Part shown: positions 25,222 to 33,516 of the stretch, piece by piece
Numbering within the stretch: position 1 is the first letter of the stretch
How the letters are laid out: each line of letters begins with the position of its first letter
Origin: Variovorax sp. OK212
GTDB taxonomy: Bacteria; Pseudomonadota; Gammaproteobacteria; Burkholderiales; Burkholderiaceae_C
Reading direction: 5' to 3'
DNA: 64,000 nt
Assembly: GCF_900112425.1 (NCBI RefSeq)
Contig: NZ_FOLP01000013.1
Span: 1-64,000 of the forward strand
Program-made: the position numbers and the translations under genes
The notes under the pieces: generated by a model
Databases searched by the model: none
Told to the model about the DNA's origin: nothing
What the model saw: the letters and a program-made list of their open reading frames with translations, nothing else

Positions 25222-27717
25222 ATGAATTGGACCTCTCGCCTGGCGGGCTGCGGCCTCGCCATCCTGCTGGCCCTGTCGATGTGCGGCGGCGCGCTCGCAC
25301 AGCCCGATGCCAGCATGAACGCCGGCTCCGGCAACCCGAACAACAGCGCGGCCGCGGCCGCAGCGGCGGCGGCCGCCGTCCCCGCGCCCACCGTGGCCGA
25401 GCTGCGCACGCAGTTCAACAAGCTCACGGCCGATTCAGGCAAGGACGGCAAGGGCGACAGCCCCGACGAAGACCCGCGCAAGCAGCTCGCGCAGATCAAC
25501 GACATCGGCGCGCAGGCCGACAAGTTCGTCGCCGCGCGCACCGGCGACCTCGCCGACCTCAACGCGCGCCTGGGCGAACTCGGCAACCCGCCCGCCGCCG
25601 GCAGCACCGAAGACCCCGACATCACGCGCCAGCGCGCGCGGCTCACCAAGGAGCGCAACGCGCTCGACGCCGACATCCGGCTGGCGAAGCTGCTGTCCAT
25701 CGACGTGCGCCAGCGCGGCGCCGACCTGGTCACGCAGCGGCGCGCGCTGTTCGAGGCCCAGCTGACCGAGCGCGCGGCGTCGCCGCTCTCCGACACCTTC
25801 TGGAACGACCTGCAGGAGGCCTGGCCCGACGACCTGGACCGGCTGCAGGCCATGGGCACGGCGCTGGGCGACGGCCTCGATCAGGCCCTGGCGAGCACGT
25901 CGCGCACGCCGGTGATCGCCGCGCTGATCGGCGCGCTGCTGCTGGCCTTCCTGGGCGTGTGGGCCGCCGAGCACGCCCTGACGCGGCTCGCCACGCGCAT
26001 GCTGCCGGCCGGCCGGCTGCGCCGCTCGCTGCTGGTGATCGCCATCGTCGCGGCCCACGTGCTGCTGGTGGCGGTGGCCGCGCACGGCTTCGTGGAAGTG
26101 CTCAAGAACTACGCCACCTGGGACTCGCAGGCGCGCAAGGCGCTGCAATCGGCGGCGCAGGCGCTGACCTTCATGGCCTTCGTGATCGGCCTGGGCCGCG
26201 CGCTGCTGGCCACCGGCCGCCCCTCGTGGCGGCTGCCGCCGATTCCCGACGCCACGGCCAGCAAGCTCGCCGTGCTCCCCTGGCTGGTGGCGCTGGTGGC
26301 GGCGCTGGCCTGGACGCCGGCCGAGATCAACGCGCTGATCGACGCCAGCTTCGCGGCCGTGGTGGCCACGCACGTGCTGACGGCGCTGGTGCTCACGGCC
26401 CTGGTGGGCACGGTGATCTACCGGCTCAAGGCGCTGCGCGCCGATGCGCCCGAGGCCGGCCTGCCCGAGCGGCCGATGTGGGTCGGCCTGCTGGTGGCGC
26501 TGATCGGCATGCTGATGATCGCCATCTGGGTGCTGGTGGCGCTCGGCTACGTGGCGCTGGGCAGCTTCCTGGCGTCGCAGTTGACCTGGAGCGGCATCGT
26601 GGCCGCGGCCTTCTACGTGCTGTTCAAGTTCGCCGACGACGTGTTCATGGCCATCGTGGCGTCGCGCAGCACCTTCGGCCAGAAGCTGCAGAAGAGCTTC
26701 GGCCTCGCGCCGCAGACGCTGGACCAGGCGGCCACGGTGCTGTCGGGCATCAGCCGCGTGGCGCTGTTCGTCTACATGCTGATCGCGCTCGCCGCGCCGC
26801 TGGGCACCACGCCGGGCGAGGTGTTCCAGCGCAGCGGCAAGCTCGGCACGGGCGTGAAGGTGGGCGAGTTCCAGCTGGTGCCGGGCGCGATCCTGAGCGC
26901 GCTCACGGTGGCGGTGGTGGGCTTCATCGTGCTGCGGGTGTTCAAGCGCTGGCTCACGCGCAGCTACCTGCCGAACACGCAGTTCGAGCCGGGCATGCAG
27001 AGCTCGATCACCACGCTGCTGGGCTACGTGGGCGGCATCCTGGTGATCGCGTTCACGCTGTCGGCGCTGGGCATCGGCATCGAGCGCATCGCGTGGGTGG
27101 CCAGCGCGCTGTCGGTGGGCATCGGTTTCGGCCTGCAGGCGATCGTGCAGAACTTCATCTCGGGGCTCATCCTGCTGGCGGAGCAGCCGGTGAAGGTGGG
27201 CGACTGGGTGGTGCTGGGCACGGCCGAGGGCGACGTGCGGCGCATCAACGTGCGCGCCACCGAGATCCAGCTGGGCGACCGCTCCACGCTGATCGTGCCG
27301 AACTCGGAGTTCATCACCAAGACCGTGCGCAACATGACGCTGGCCAATGCCGAGGGCCGCGTGCTGATCCGCCTGCCGATGCCGCTGACCACCGACGCGC
27401 TGCGCGTGCGCGACCTGATCCTGGCCGCCTGCAAGGCGCACGAGGGCGTGCTGGAAACACCGGCGCCGTCGCTCACGCTCGAAGGCATCGAAAACGGGCT
27501 GCTGATCTTCCAGGCCATTGCCTACGTGCCGAGCCCCCGGCTGGCGGGCGGTGTGCGCAGCGACCTGCTGTTCGTGATCCTCGACGAGCTGAAGAAAGCC
27601 TCGCTGCCACTGGCGGTGCCGACGATGGTGATGGCGGCCACCGCCACGCCGGAGCCGCTGGCGACGCCCAGCGTGCCTTCGTCGCCGGCCTCGCCCATTC
27701 CCGGCGTGCAGACCTGA
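25222..27717 (+). CDS. Mechanosensitive ion channel of the MscS family with DUF3772
   Basis: An 831-residue protein of the large MscS (MscK/YbdG-like) group. Residues 1-22 are a signal peptide. Residues 30-210 form a periplasmic, charged and coiled region that matches DUF3772. Eleven or so membrane helices follow from about residue 230. The MscS pore helix and beta domain lie at about 600-760 (VGIGFGLQAIVQNFISGLILL region, then EQPVKVGDWVVLG and VPNSEFITKTVRN). The last 50 residues are Pro/Ser/Ala-rich. It should open on membrane tension after osmotic downshock. It is unrelated in function to ugp and probably has its own promoter. Confidence 0.9.
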   Translation: MNWTSRLAGCGLAILLALSMCGGALAQPDASMNAGSGNPNNSAAAAAAAAAAVPAPTVAELRTQFNKLTADSGKDGKGDSPDEDPRKQLAQINDIGAQADKFVAARTGDLADLNARLGELGNPPAAGSTEDPDITRQRARLTKERNALDADIRLAKLLSIDVRQRGADLVTQRRALFEAQLTERAASPLSDTFWNDLQEAWPDDLDRLQAMGTALGDGLDQALASTSRTPVIAALIGALLLAFLGVWAAEHALTRLATRMLPAGRLRRSLLVIAIVAAHVLLVAVAAHGFVEVLKNYATWDSQARKALQSAAQALTFMAFVIGLGRALLATGRPSWRLPPIPDATASKLAVLPWLVALVAALAWTPAEINALIDASFAAVVATHVLTALVLTALVGTVIYRLKALRADAPEAGLPERPMWVGLLVALIGMLMIAIWVLVALGYVALGSFLASQLTWSGIVAAAFYVLFKFADDVFMAIVASRSTFGQKLQKSFGLAPQTLDQAATVLSGISRVALFVYMLIALAAPLGTTPGEVFQRSGKLGTGVKVGEFQLVPGAILSALTVAVVGFIVLRVFKRWLTRSYLPNTQFEPGMQSSITTLLGYVGGILVIAFTLSALGIGIERIAWVASALSVGIGFGLQAIVQNFISGLILLAEQPVKVGDWVVLGTAEGDVRRINVRATEIQLGDRSTLIVPNSEFITKTVRNMTLANAEGRVLIRLPMPLTTDALRVRDLILAACKAHEGVLETPAPSLTLEGIENGLLIFQAIAYVPSPRLAGGVRSDLLFVILDELKKASLPLAVPTMVMAATATPEPLATPSVPSSPASPIPGVQT

Positions 27718-27760
27718 GGCTGGCGGAACGCGCGCTCTCCGGCAGCGCTCGCTCCAGCGC

Positions 27761-28258
27761 TCATTCCAGTGGCAGAGCCGTGGTGAACTTGACCTCGTTG
27801 AGGCACACGCTCGAGCGCACCGCCGACACGCCGGGCATGTGCATCAGCGTGTGCATGAGGAACTGCGAAAGCGCCTCCAGGTCCTGCGCGACCACCTTGA
27901 GCACGTAGTCGAAGTCGCCGGTCACCGAATAGCACTCCAGGATCTGCTTCATGTCGGCGATCAGGTCCTGGAACTTGGGCAGCTCGTCGACATGGCCGCG
28001 CGCCATGGTCACGTGGATGAAGGCGATCACGCCCAGCCCGATGCGGCGCGCGTTCAGCCGCGCCGCGTAGCCGTGGATCAGGCCCAGTTCTTCCAGCCGC
28101 CGGTGCCGCCGCAGGCACTGCGCGGGCGAAAGGTTGGCCACCTCCGCCAGCTCCAGGTTGGACGCGCGGCCGTTCACCTGCAGGTGCTCGAGAATCTTCC
28201 GGTCGATCCGATCCAGTGCGACGTCATGCAATTTACTCTCCTCATGCACCAAATTCAT
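27761..28258 (-). CDS. Lrp/AsnC family transcriptional regulator
   Basis: A 165-residue regulator. The winged helix-turn-helix covers about residues 15-70 (LDRIDRKILEHLQVNG, then LSPAQCLRRHRRLEELGLI) and the amino-acid-sensing RAM domain covers 80-155. These proteins bind DNA as dimers or octamers and respond to an amino acid. It is divergent from an ABC importer gene across 184 bases, and two 17-base palindromes flank that gap, one of them over its own start codon. It is the likely regulator of the importer and of itself; the ligand is unknown. Confidence 0.92.
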   Translation of the reverse strand: MNLVHEESKLHDVALDRIDRKILEHLQVNGRASNLELAEVANLSPAQCLRRHRRLEELGLIHGYAARLNARRIGLGVIAFIHVTMARGHVDELPKFQDLIADMKQILECYSVTGDFDYVLKVVAQDLEALSQFLMHTLMHMPGVSAVRSSVCLNEVKFTTALPLE

Positions 28259-28261
28259 GCA
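28245..28261. promoter_or_regulatory. Predicted operator 1 of the Lrp/AsnC regulator
   Basis: TGCAC, seven AT-rich bases, then ATGCA: a near-perfect inverted repeat in the 5-7-5 form expected of Lrp-family sites. It covers the start codon of the regulator gene, so binding should repress that gene. A second site of the same form lies 55 bases away. Confidence 0.5.
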
Positions 28262-28299
28262 ATTTTATGGCGCAAAGCGGGGTAAATCCCGGCCTGTCA

Positions 28300-28316
28300 T
28301 GCACCTTAATTGTGCA
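28300..28316. promoter_or_regulatory. Predicted operator 2 of the Lrp/AsnC regulator
   Basis: TGCAC, CTTAATT, GTGCA is a perfect 5-7-5 inverted repeat. It lies 126 bases before the importer gene start and close to a possible -10 box (TACGAT, 28320-28325), so bound regulator could control the importer promoter. Centre-to-centre distance from operator 1 is 55 bases, about five helical turns. Confidence 0.5.
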
Positions 28317-28442
28317 AAGTACGATCTAGACTCCGAAGCGCCCCGGAAACGCATGCCGCGATCCGAGGCCGCTGAATCCCCCACCACCGGCCCGCGCCGG
28401 CGGTTTCAGACGCATTCCATCCCCACCCGGAGACTCTTTCTC

Positions 28443-29423
28443 GTGAAAAACGCTTTGCTTCGCACCCCCTTCAGCGCAGTGGCCCTGGCCCTCGGCATGC
28501 TGGCCGCCGCCCCGTCGTTCGCGGCCGACACCAAGTCGGTGGCCGTGACGGCCATCGTCGAGCATCCGGCGCTGGACGCGGTGCGCGACGGCGTGAAGGC
28601 CGAGCTGAAGGCCGCCGGCTACGAAGAAGGAAAGAACCTCAAGTTCAGCTACCAGAGCGCGCAGGGCAACGTGGGCACCGCCGCCCAGATCGCCCGCAAG
28701 TACGTGGGCGATGCGCCCGACGTGATCGTGGCCATCGCCACGCCGTCGGCACAGGCCGTGGTCGCCTCGACCAAGACCATTCCGATCGTGTATTCGGCCA
28801 TCACCGACCCGGTGGCCGCCAAGCTGGTGAAGAACTGGGACGCCACGGGCACCAACGTGACGGGCGTGTCCGACCTGTCGCCGCTGGAAAAGCACATTGC
28901 CCTCATCAAGCAGGTGGTGCCCGCCGCCAAGCGCGTGGGCGTGATCTACAGCCCCGGCGAAGCCAACTCGGTGGCCATCGTCGCCGCGCTGAAGAAGGCC
29001 GCCGCCGACGCCGGCATGACCGTGGTCGAGGCCGCCGCCGCCCGCACGGTGGACGTGCCGACCGCCGCGCAGAGCCTGGTCGGCAAGGCCGACGTGATCT
29101 ACACGCCCACCGACAACAACGTGGTCTCGGCCTTCGAAGGCATCGTGAAGGTGGCGCAGCAGGCCAAGCTGCCGGTGGTGGCGGCCGACACGGCCACCGT
29201 GGAGCGCGGCGCCGTGGCGGCGCTGGGCCTGAACTACAGCGACATCGGCCGCCAGACCGGCAAGATCGTGGTGCGCATCCTGAAGGGCGAGAAGCCCGGC
29301 ACCATCGCCTCGCAGACCAGCACCAACTTCGAGCTGGTGGTGAACCCCGGCGCGGCCAAGGCACAGGGCGTGACCCTGTCCGACGAGCTGCTGAAGACCG
29401 CGAAGGTCGTGAGCACCAAGTAA
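28443..29423 (+). CDS. ABC transporter substrate-binding protein (PF04392 / TrpX-like)
   Basis: A 326-residue periplasmic binding protein of the ABC_sub_bind family. The GTG at 28443 gives a proper signal peptide ending AAAPSFAA, with GGAG ten bases upstream; a longer frame from 28134 runs through the regulator and is rejected. The fold is like a LacI/ribose-binding protein (IVYSAITDPVAAKLV near residue 115; RVGVIYSPGEANS near 160). Family members bind aromatic amino acids or nucleosides in some species. With the two following genes it forms an importer, and the adjacent Lrp-type regulator points to an amino acid ligand. Confidence 0.88.
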   Translation: MKNALLRTPFSAVALALGMLAAAPSFAADTKSVAVTAIVEHPALDAVRDGVKAELKAAGYEEGKNLKFSYQSAQGNVGTAAQIARKYVGDAPDVIVAIATPSAQAVVASTKTIPIVYSAITDPVAAKLVKNWDATGTNVTGVSDLSPLEKHIALIKQVVPAAKRVGVIYSPGEANSVAIVAALKKAAADAGMTVVEAAAARTVDVPTAAQSLVGKADVIYTPTDNNVVSAFEGIVKVAQQAKLPVVAADTATVERGAVAALGLNYSDIGRQTGKIVVRILKGEKPGTIASQTSTNFELVVNPGAAKAQGVTLSDELLKTAKVVSTK

Positions 29424-29438
29424 GCCCTCCGACGGGCC

Positions 29439-29467
29439 CGCGCCCCGCCCTCAGCGGCCGGGGCGCG
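29439..29467 (+). terminator. Stem-loop between substrate-binding protein and permease genes
   Basis: A perfect 9-base stem (CGCGCCCCG with CGGGGCGCG) with an 11-base loop lies 15 bases after the binding-protein stop. No T-run follows, so it is probably a message-protecting or attenuating hairpin and not a full terminator. It sits at the same point in the operon as the ugpB-ugpA stem-loop. Confidence 0.45.
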
Positions 29468-29505
29468 CGCCTGTTCCTGTCTCGCTGCCTGCCGGAAGCC
29501 CCCAC

Positions 29506-30402
29506 ATGTCCCTCATTGCATCGCTGGGCGCCATCGAGATCGGTCTGATATTCGGACTGGTCGCGCTGGGCGTTTTCATGTCGTTTCGCATCATCAACTT
29601 TCCCGACCTCACGGTGGACGGCAGCTTTCCGCTCGGCGCCGCCGTGGCCGCGACGCTGATCGTCGCCGGCTGGAACCCGGTGGCCGCCACCGCGGCGGCC
29701 TGCGTGGCCGGCGCTGCGGCGGGCTTGATCACGGCCTGGCTCAACGTCAAGCTGAAGATCATGCAGCTGCTCGCCAGCATCCTGGTGATGATCGCGCTGT
29801 ACTCCATCAACCTGCGCGTGATGGGCAAGCCCAACGTGGCGCTCATCACCGAGCCCACGGTGTTCAGCATGATCGACTTCGGCGGCATGCCGGAGCAGTG
29901 GGCCAAGCCGCTTTTGCTGCTGCTGATCGTGATCGCGGCCAAGATCGTGGTCGACATGTTCTTCGCCTCGGAAGCCGGCCTGGCGATGCGCGCCACCGGC
30001 GGCAACGCGCGCATGGCGCGGGCCCAGGGCATCTCGACCGACTTCCACACCATGGCGGGGCTGGCGCTGTCGAACGCGCTGGTGGCGCTGGCCGGCGCGC
30101 TGTTCGCGCAGAGCCAGGGCACGGCCGACATCTCGATGGGCGTGGGCACCATCGTGATCGGCCTGGCCGCGGTGATCATCGGCGAGACCTTGCTGCCCGC
30201 GCGCAGCATGGTCATCACCACGCTGGCCTGCGTGCTGGGCGCGCTGCTGTACCGCTTCTTCATCGCGCTGGCGCTGAACACCGACTTCATGGGCCTGCAG
30301 GCGCAAGACCTGAACCTCGTGACCGCCGTGCTGGTGGCCTTCGCGCTGCTGGTGCCCGCGTACAAGCGCAAGCTGCGCGCGCTTTTCAAGGGGAAGAACT
30401 GA
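29506..30402 (+). CDS. ABC transporter permease (BPD_transp_2 type)
   Basis: A 298-residue inner-membrane permease with eight or nine helices. It begins MSLIASLGAIEIGLIFGL and has the conserved FRIINFPDLTVDGSFPLGAA near residue 26, characteristic of the TrpY-like permeases that pair with PF04392 binding proteins. Its stop overlaps the ATG of the ATPase gene by one base (TGATG). With its neighbours it should import a small nitrogen compound; the substrate is not determined. Confidence 0.9.
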   Translation: MSLIASLGAIEIGLIFGLVALGVFMSFRIINFPDLTVDGSFPLGAAVAATLIVAGWNPVAATAAACVAGAAAGLITAWLNVKLKIMQLLASILVMIALYSINLRVMGKPNVALITEPTVFSMIDFGGMPEQWAKPLLLLLIVIAAKIVVDMFFASEAGLAMRATGGNARMARAQGISTDFHTMAGLALSNALVALAGALFAQSQGTADISMGVGTIVIGLAAVIIGETLLPARSMVITTLACVLGALLYRFFIALALNTDFMGLQAQDLNLVTAVLVAFALLVPAYKRKLRALFKGKN

Positions 30403-31196
30403 TGCTGCGCGCCCAACAACTCGAGATGACCTTCAACCCGGGCACACCCATCGAGAACCGCGTGCTGCGCGGGCTCGGCCTGGAGATTCCCACCGGACAG
30501 TTCGTCACCGTGATCGGCTCGAACGGCGCGGGCAAGTCGACCTTTCTCAATGCGGTGAGCGGCGACCTGATCGTCGACAAGGGCCGCATCGAGATCGACG
30601 GCAAGGACGTGACGCGCATGAACGCCTGGCAGCGCTCGGGCATGGTGGCCCGCGTGTTCCAGGACCCGATGGCCGGCACCTGCGAGGCGCTGACCATCGA
30701 GGAGAACATGGCGCTGGCCTGGAAGCGCGGCGAGCGCCGGGCCTTCGGCTTTGCGCTGAACCGCAAGCTGCGCGAACTGTTCCGCGAGAAGCTGTCGATC
30801 CTGAAGCTGGGGCTGGAGAACCGGCTGGCCGACCGCATCGGGCTGCTGTCGGGCGGCCAGCGGCAGGCGGTGAGCCTGCTGATGGCGTCGCTCAAGCCCT
30901 CGCGCATCCTGCTGCTGGACGAGCACACCGCCGCGCTCGACCCCAAGACCGCTGCCTTCGTGCTGGAACTCACGGCCAAGATCGTCGAGGCCGGCCAGCT
31001 CACCGCGATGATGGTGACGCACAGCATGCGCCAGGCGCTGGACTACGGCTCGCGCACGGTGATGCTGCACGAGGGCCAGGTGATCCTCGACGTGGCCGGG
31101 CCGCAGCGCGCGGGGCTGGACGTGCCCGACCTGCTGCGCATGTTCGAGCAGACGCGCGGCGAGAAGCTGGACGACGACAAGCTGCTGCTGGCCTGA
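30402..31196 (+). CDS. ABC transporter ATP-binding protein
   Basis: A 264-residue ATPase, partner of the permease above. Walker A is GSNGAGKST near residue 43, the signature LLSGGQRQAVSLLMA near 147 and Walker B ILLLDEHTAALDPK near 169, with the switch histidine in MVTHSM near 207. The ATG at 30402 overlaps the permease stop. The following GNAT gene starts at its own stop codon in the same TGATG form, so all four genes are probably one transcript. Confidence 0.93.
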   Translation: MLRAQQLEMTFNPGTPIENRVLRGLGLEIPTGQFVTVIGSNGAGKSTFLNAVSGDLIVDKGRIEIDGKDVTRMNAWQRSGMVARVFQDPMAGTCEALTIEENMALAWKRGERRAFGFALNRKLRELFREKLSILKLGLENRLADRIGLLSGGQRQAVSLLMASLKPSRILLLDEHTAALDPKTAAFVLELTAKIVEAGQLTAMMVTHSMRQALDYGSRTVMLHEGQVILDVAGPQRAGLDVPDLLRMFEQTRGEKLDDDKLLLA

Positions 31197-31711
31197 TGGA
31201 CGCATCGGCCACCCCCCTCGTGCGCGCCATGCGCGCGGACGACCTCGACGCCGTGCTCGCGGTCCAGCTCGCCTGCTACGGCGCGGGGTTCGTGGAGAGC
31301 GGCGAGCTGATCGCGCGGCGGCTTGCGGCTGCGCCGCACACGGGCTGGGTCGCGGATCACCTGGGACACGTGCGGGCCTACCTGGCGGGGTATCCGTCGA
31401 TGGTGGGCAAGCTCACGCCCTTGCACGGGGAGTTCGAGGTGGCAGCCGCCGCCGATGCGCTCTACCTGCACGACCTGGCCGTGCACCCGGACGCCTCGGG
31501 GCTGGGCCTGGGGCCACGGCTGGTGCGCCATGCCTGGGCGCATGCGGCACAGGCCGGCTGGCGGCATTCGACGCTGGTGTCGGTGCAGTCGTCGGTGGGG
31601 TTCTGGGAGCGCCAGGGCTATGTGGCGACACAGCCCGCCGGCCCCGGGCAACTGGCCCGGCTGGCCACCTACCCCGGCGATTCGGTTTTCATGATGCGGC
31701 GGCTGGACTGA
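31196..31711 (+). CDS. GNAT family N-acetyltransferase
   Basis: A 171-residue acetyltransferase. The acetyl-CoA-binding motif A is visible as LAVHPDASGLGLGPRLV near residue 95-112, and a C-terminal WERQGYVA fits motif B. The acceptor is unknown. It overlaps the ABC ATPase gene by one base and is probably the last gene of that operon; it may act on the imported compound, but GNAT genes are common hitchhikers in such operons. The next gene is convergent. Confidence 0.88.
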   Translation: MDASATPLVRAMRADDLDAVLAVQLACYGAGFVESGELIARRLAAAPHTGWVADHLGHVRAYLAGYPSMVGKLTPLHGEFEVAAAADALYLHDLAVHPDASGLGLGPRLVRHAWAHAAQAGWRHSTLVSVQSSVGFWERQGYVATQPAGPGQLARLATYPGDSVFMMRRLD

Positions 31712-31736
31712 CCGGCCGGCCCGGCTCGCCTGGCTT

Positions 31737-32015
31737 TCAGCGGCGCCAGCCGCGCATCGCCAGCCACTGGACGACGCCGCAGACCACCACCAGCGCGGCA
31801 TAGGTCGTCATCAGCCCGTCGCGCCCGGACACCACGAGGCCGGCCACCAGCACGGCGACGCCTGCAAGGAAGGTGAACGCGCACTGCACCCACCAGCCCG
31901 GCACGCCAGCGCGCCGGCCGCCCAGGAAGCGCCCGGCAAAGGCCAGCACCAGCGCCAGGAAGGCCGCGGGTGCCACAAAATTAAGCAGGTGATTCAGGAG
32001 GGCCAGCAGGTCCAT
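31737..32015 (-). CDS. Small membrane protein of unknown function
   Basis: A 92-residue protein with three predicted membrane helices (about residues 10-29, 42-62 and 67-86) and a positive C-terminal tail (RGWRR). I do not recognise a family. The ATG at 32015 is chosen over 32060 because the longer form adds a Pro-rich leader. It is convergent with the GNAT gene and divergent from hemA, standing alone on the minus strand. Codon use is like its neighbours, so it is likely a real gene. Confidence 0.6.
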   Translation of the reverse strand: MDLLALLNHLLNFVAPAAFLALVLAFAGRFLGGRRAGVPGWWVQCAFTFLAGVAVLVAGLVVSGRDGLMTTYAALVVVCGVVQWLAMRGWRR

Positions 32016-32123
32016 CGGGGTGTATCGGGAGGGGGCCGCAGGCGCGAGGCCATGCGGCAAGGGGTATGGCTGTCATAGGGAAAGCCATTTGTCCCCGCGC
32101 AAGCCTGGTGCGGCTGCTGATTT

Positions 32124-32129
32124 TATAAT
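32124..32129 (+). promoter_or_regulatory. -10 box of hemA
   Basis: A perfect TATAAT ends seven bases before the hemA ATG. Initiation at the usual distance would begin at or one base before the start codon, which predicts a leaderless message. No ribosome site is seen between it and the ATG, and no good -35 box stands 16-18 bases upstream. Confidence 0.5.
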
Positions 32130-32136
32130 CACGCGC

Positions 32137-33408
32137 ATGTCTGTCTGGGCTCTTGGCTTGAACCACACGACCGCGCCGCTCGATCTGCGCGGTCGTTTCG
32201 CGTTCGCGCTCGACCAGATCGCCCCGACGCTGCAGAGCCTGCGCAGTTCCTTTGCCCCCGGCCACCACCCCCAGGTCGAGGCCGCGATCATCTCCACCTG
32301 CAACCGCACGGAGATCTATTGCGCCTCCGAGCACATCGCGCTCGACCACACCTTCGGCTGGCTGGCGCAAAGCGGCGGCGTGGCCCCGGCCCTGCTGCGC
32401 TCCCATGCCTACACCCTGCACAACGACGAAGCCGCGCGCCACGCCTTCCGCGTGGCCAGCGGGCTCGACTCGATGGTGCTTGGTGAAGCGCAGATCCTCG
32501 GCCAGATGAAAGACGCCGTGCGCGCGGCCGAAACCGCCGGCGCGCTCGGCAGCACGCTGAACCAGCTGTTCCAGCGTTCGTTTGCCGTCGCCAAGGAAGT
32601 GCGCACCGCCACCGAGATCGGCGCGCACTCCATCAGCATGGCCGCCGCCGCCGTGCGCCTGGCCGGCCAGCTGTTCGAAGACCTGCGCACCACGCGCGTG
32701 CTGTTCGTCGGCGCGGGCGAAATGATCGACCTCGCGGCCACGCACTTCGCGGCCAAGGAACCCAAGTCGATCGCCATTGCCAACCGCACGCTCGAACGCG
32801 GCGAGAAGCTGGCCTCGCGCTTCGGCGGCGAGGCCATGCGGCTGGCCGACCTGCCCTCGCGGCTGGCCGAGTTCGACATCATCGTGAGCTGCACCGCCAG
32901 CACGCTGCCGATCATCGGCCTGGGCGCCGTGGAGCGCGCGCTCAAGGCACGCAAGCACCGCCCGATGTTCATGGTCGACCTGGCCGTGCCGCGCGACATC
33001 GAGCCCGAAGTGAAGGCGCTCGAGGACATCTACCTCTACACCGTGGACGACCTCGCACAGGTCGTGCAACAGGGCCAGGCCAACCGCCAGGCCGCCGTGG
33101 CGCAGGCCGAAGTGATCATCGACGCCGGCGTGCAGAGCTTCATGCACTGGCTGGGCCAGCGCGGCACCGTGCCGCTGATCCAGCAGCTCAACGCGCAGGC
33201 CGACGAGTGGCGCGCCGCCGAGATGGCGCGCGCCCGCAAGCTGTTGGCCAAGGGCGAACCGGTCGAGGCCGTGCTCGAGGCCATGTCGCGCGGGCTCACG
33301 CAGAAGATGATGCACGGCGCCATGGCCGAGCTGCACGCGGGCGACGCCGCCTCGCGCGAACAGACGGCGCAGACCATCTCGCGCCTGTTCCTGCGCAAAG
33401 AGCGTTAG
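32137..33408 (+). CDS. hemA: Glutamyl-tRNA reductase
   Basis: Reduces glutamyl-tRNA to glutamate-1-semialdehyde in the C5 route to tetrapyrroles. The 423-residue protein has the catalytic Cys55 in IISTCNRTEIYC and the substrate loop GLDSMVLGEAQILGQ near residue 108. The NADPH domain starts near 187 (VLFVGAGEMIDLAA) and a helical dimerisation domain closes the protein. It heads hemA-prfA-prmC, an order shared with E. coli and many proteobacteria. The ATG at 32137 is preferred because the family starts here (VWALGLNHTTAP). Confidence 0.97.
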   Translation: MSVWALGLNHTTAPLDLRGRFAFALDQIAPTLQSLRSSFAPGHHPQVEAAIISTCNRTEIYCASEHIALDHTFGWLAQSGGVAPALLRSHAYTLHNDEAARHAFRVASGLDSMVLGEAQILGQMKDAVRAAETAGALGSTLNQLFQRSFAVAKEVRTATEIGAHSISMAAAAVRLAGQLFEDLRTTRVLFVGAGEMIDLAATHFAAKEPKSIAIANRTLERGEKLASRFGGEAMRLADLPSRLAEFDIIVSCTASTLPIIGLGAVERALKARKHRPMFMVDLAVPRDIEPEVKALEDIYLYTVDDLAQVVQQGQANRQAAVAQAEVIIDAGVQSFMHWLGQRGTVPLIQQLNAQADEWRAAEMARARKLLAKGEPVEAVLEAMSRGLTQKMMHGAMAELHAGDAASREQTAQTISRLFLRKER

Positions 33409-33516
33409 CGACGCTGGTCGGCGCCGGGCCCTTCGCGGCCGCGGCTTCTTCATGCGCCCTGCGGCCGCACGGCGGCACTCCTCATTTTTTCGAGCTTTCC
33501 CGAGTCCTTTTCAGCC

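Noticed and set aside
25227..27908. An 893-codon plus-strand frame overlapping the MscS-type gene
   Set aside because: It is the +2 frame of the real gene, almost all Arg, Ala, Gly and His, and it runs past the real stop into the regulator region.
33409..33516. A hairpin terminator between hemA and prfA
   Set aside because: GCGGCCGC arms can pair, but the T-run is 18 or more bases away.
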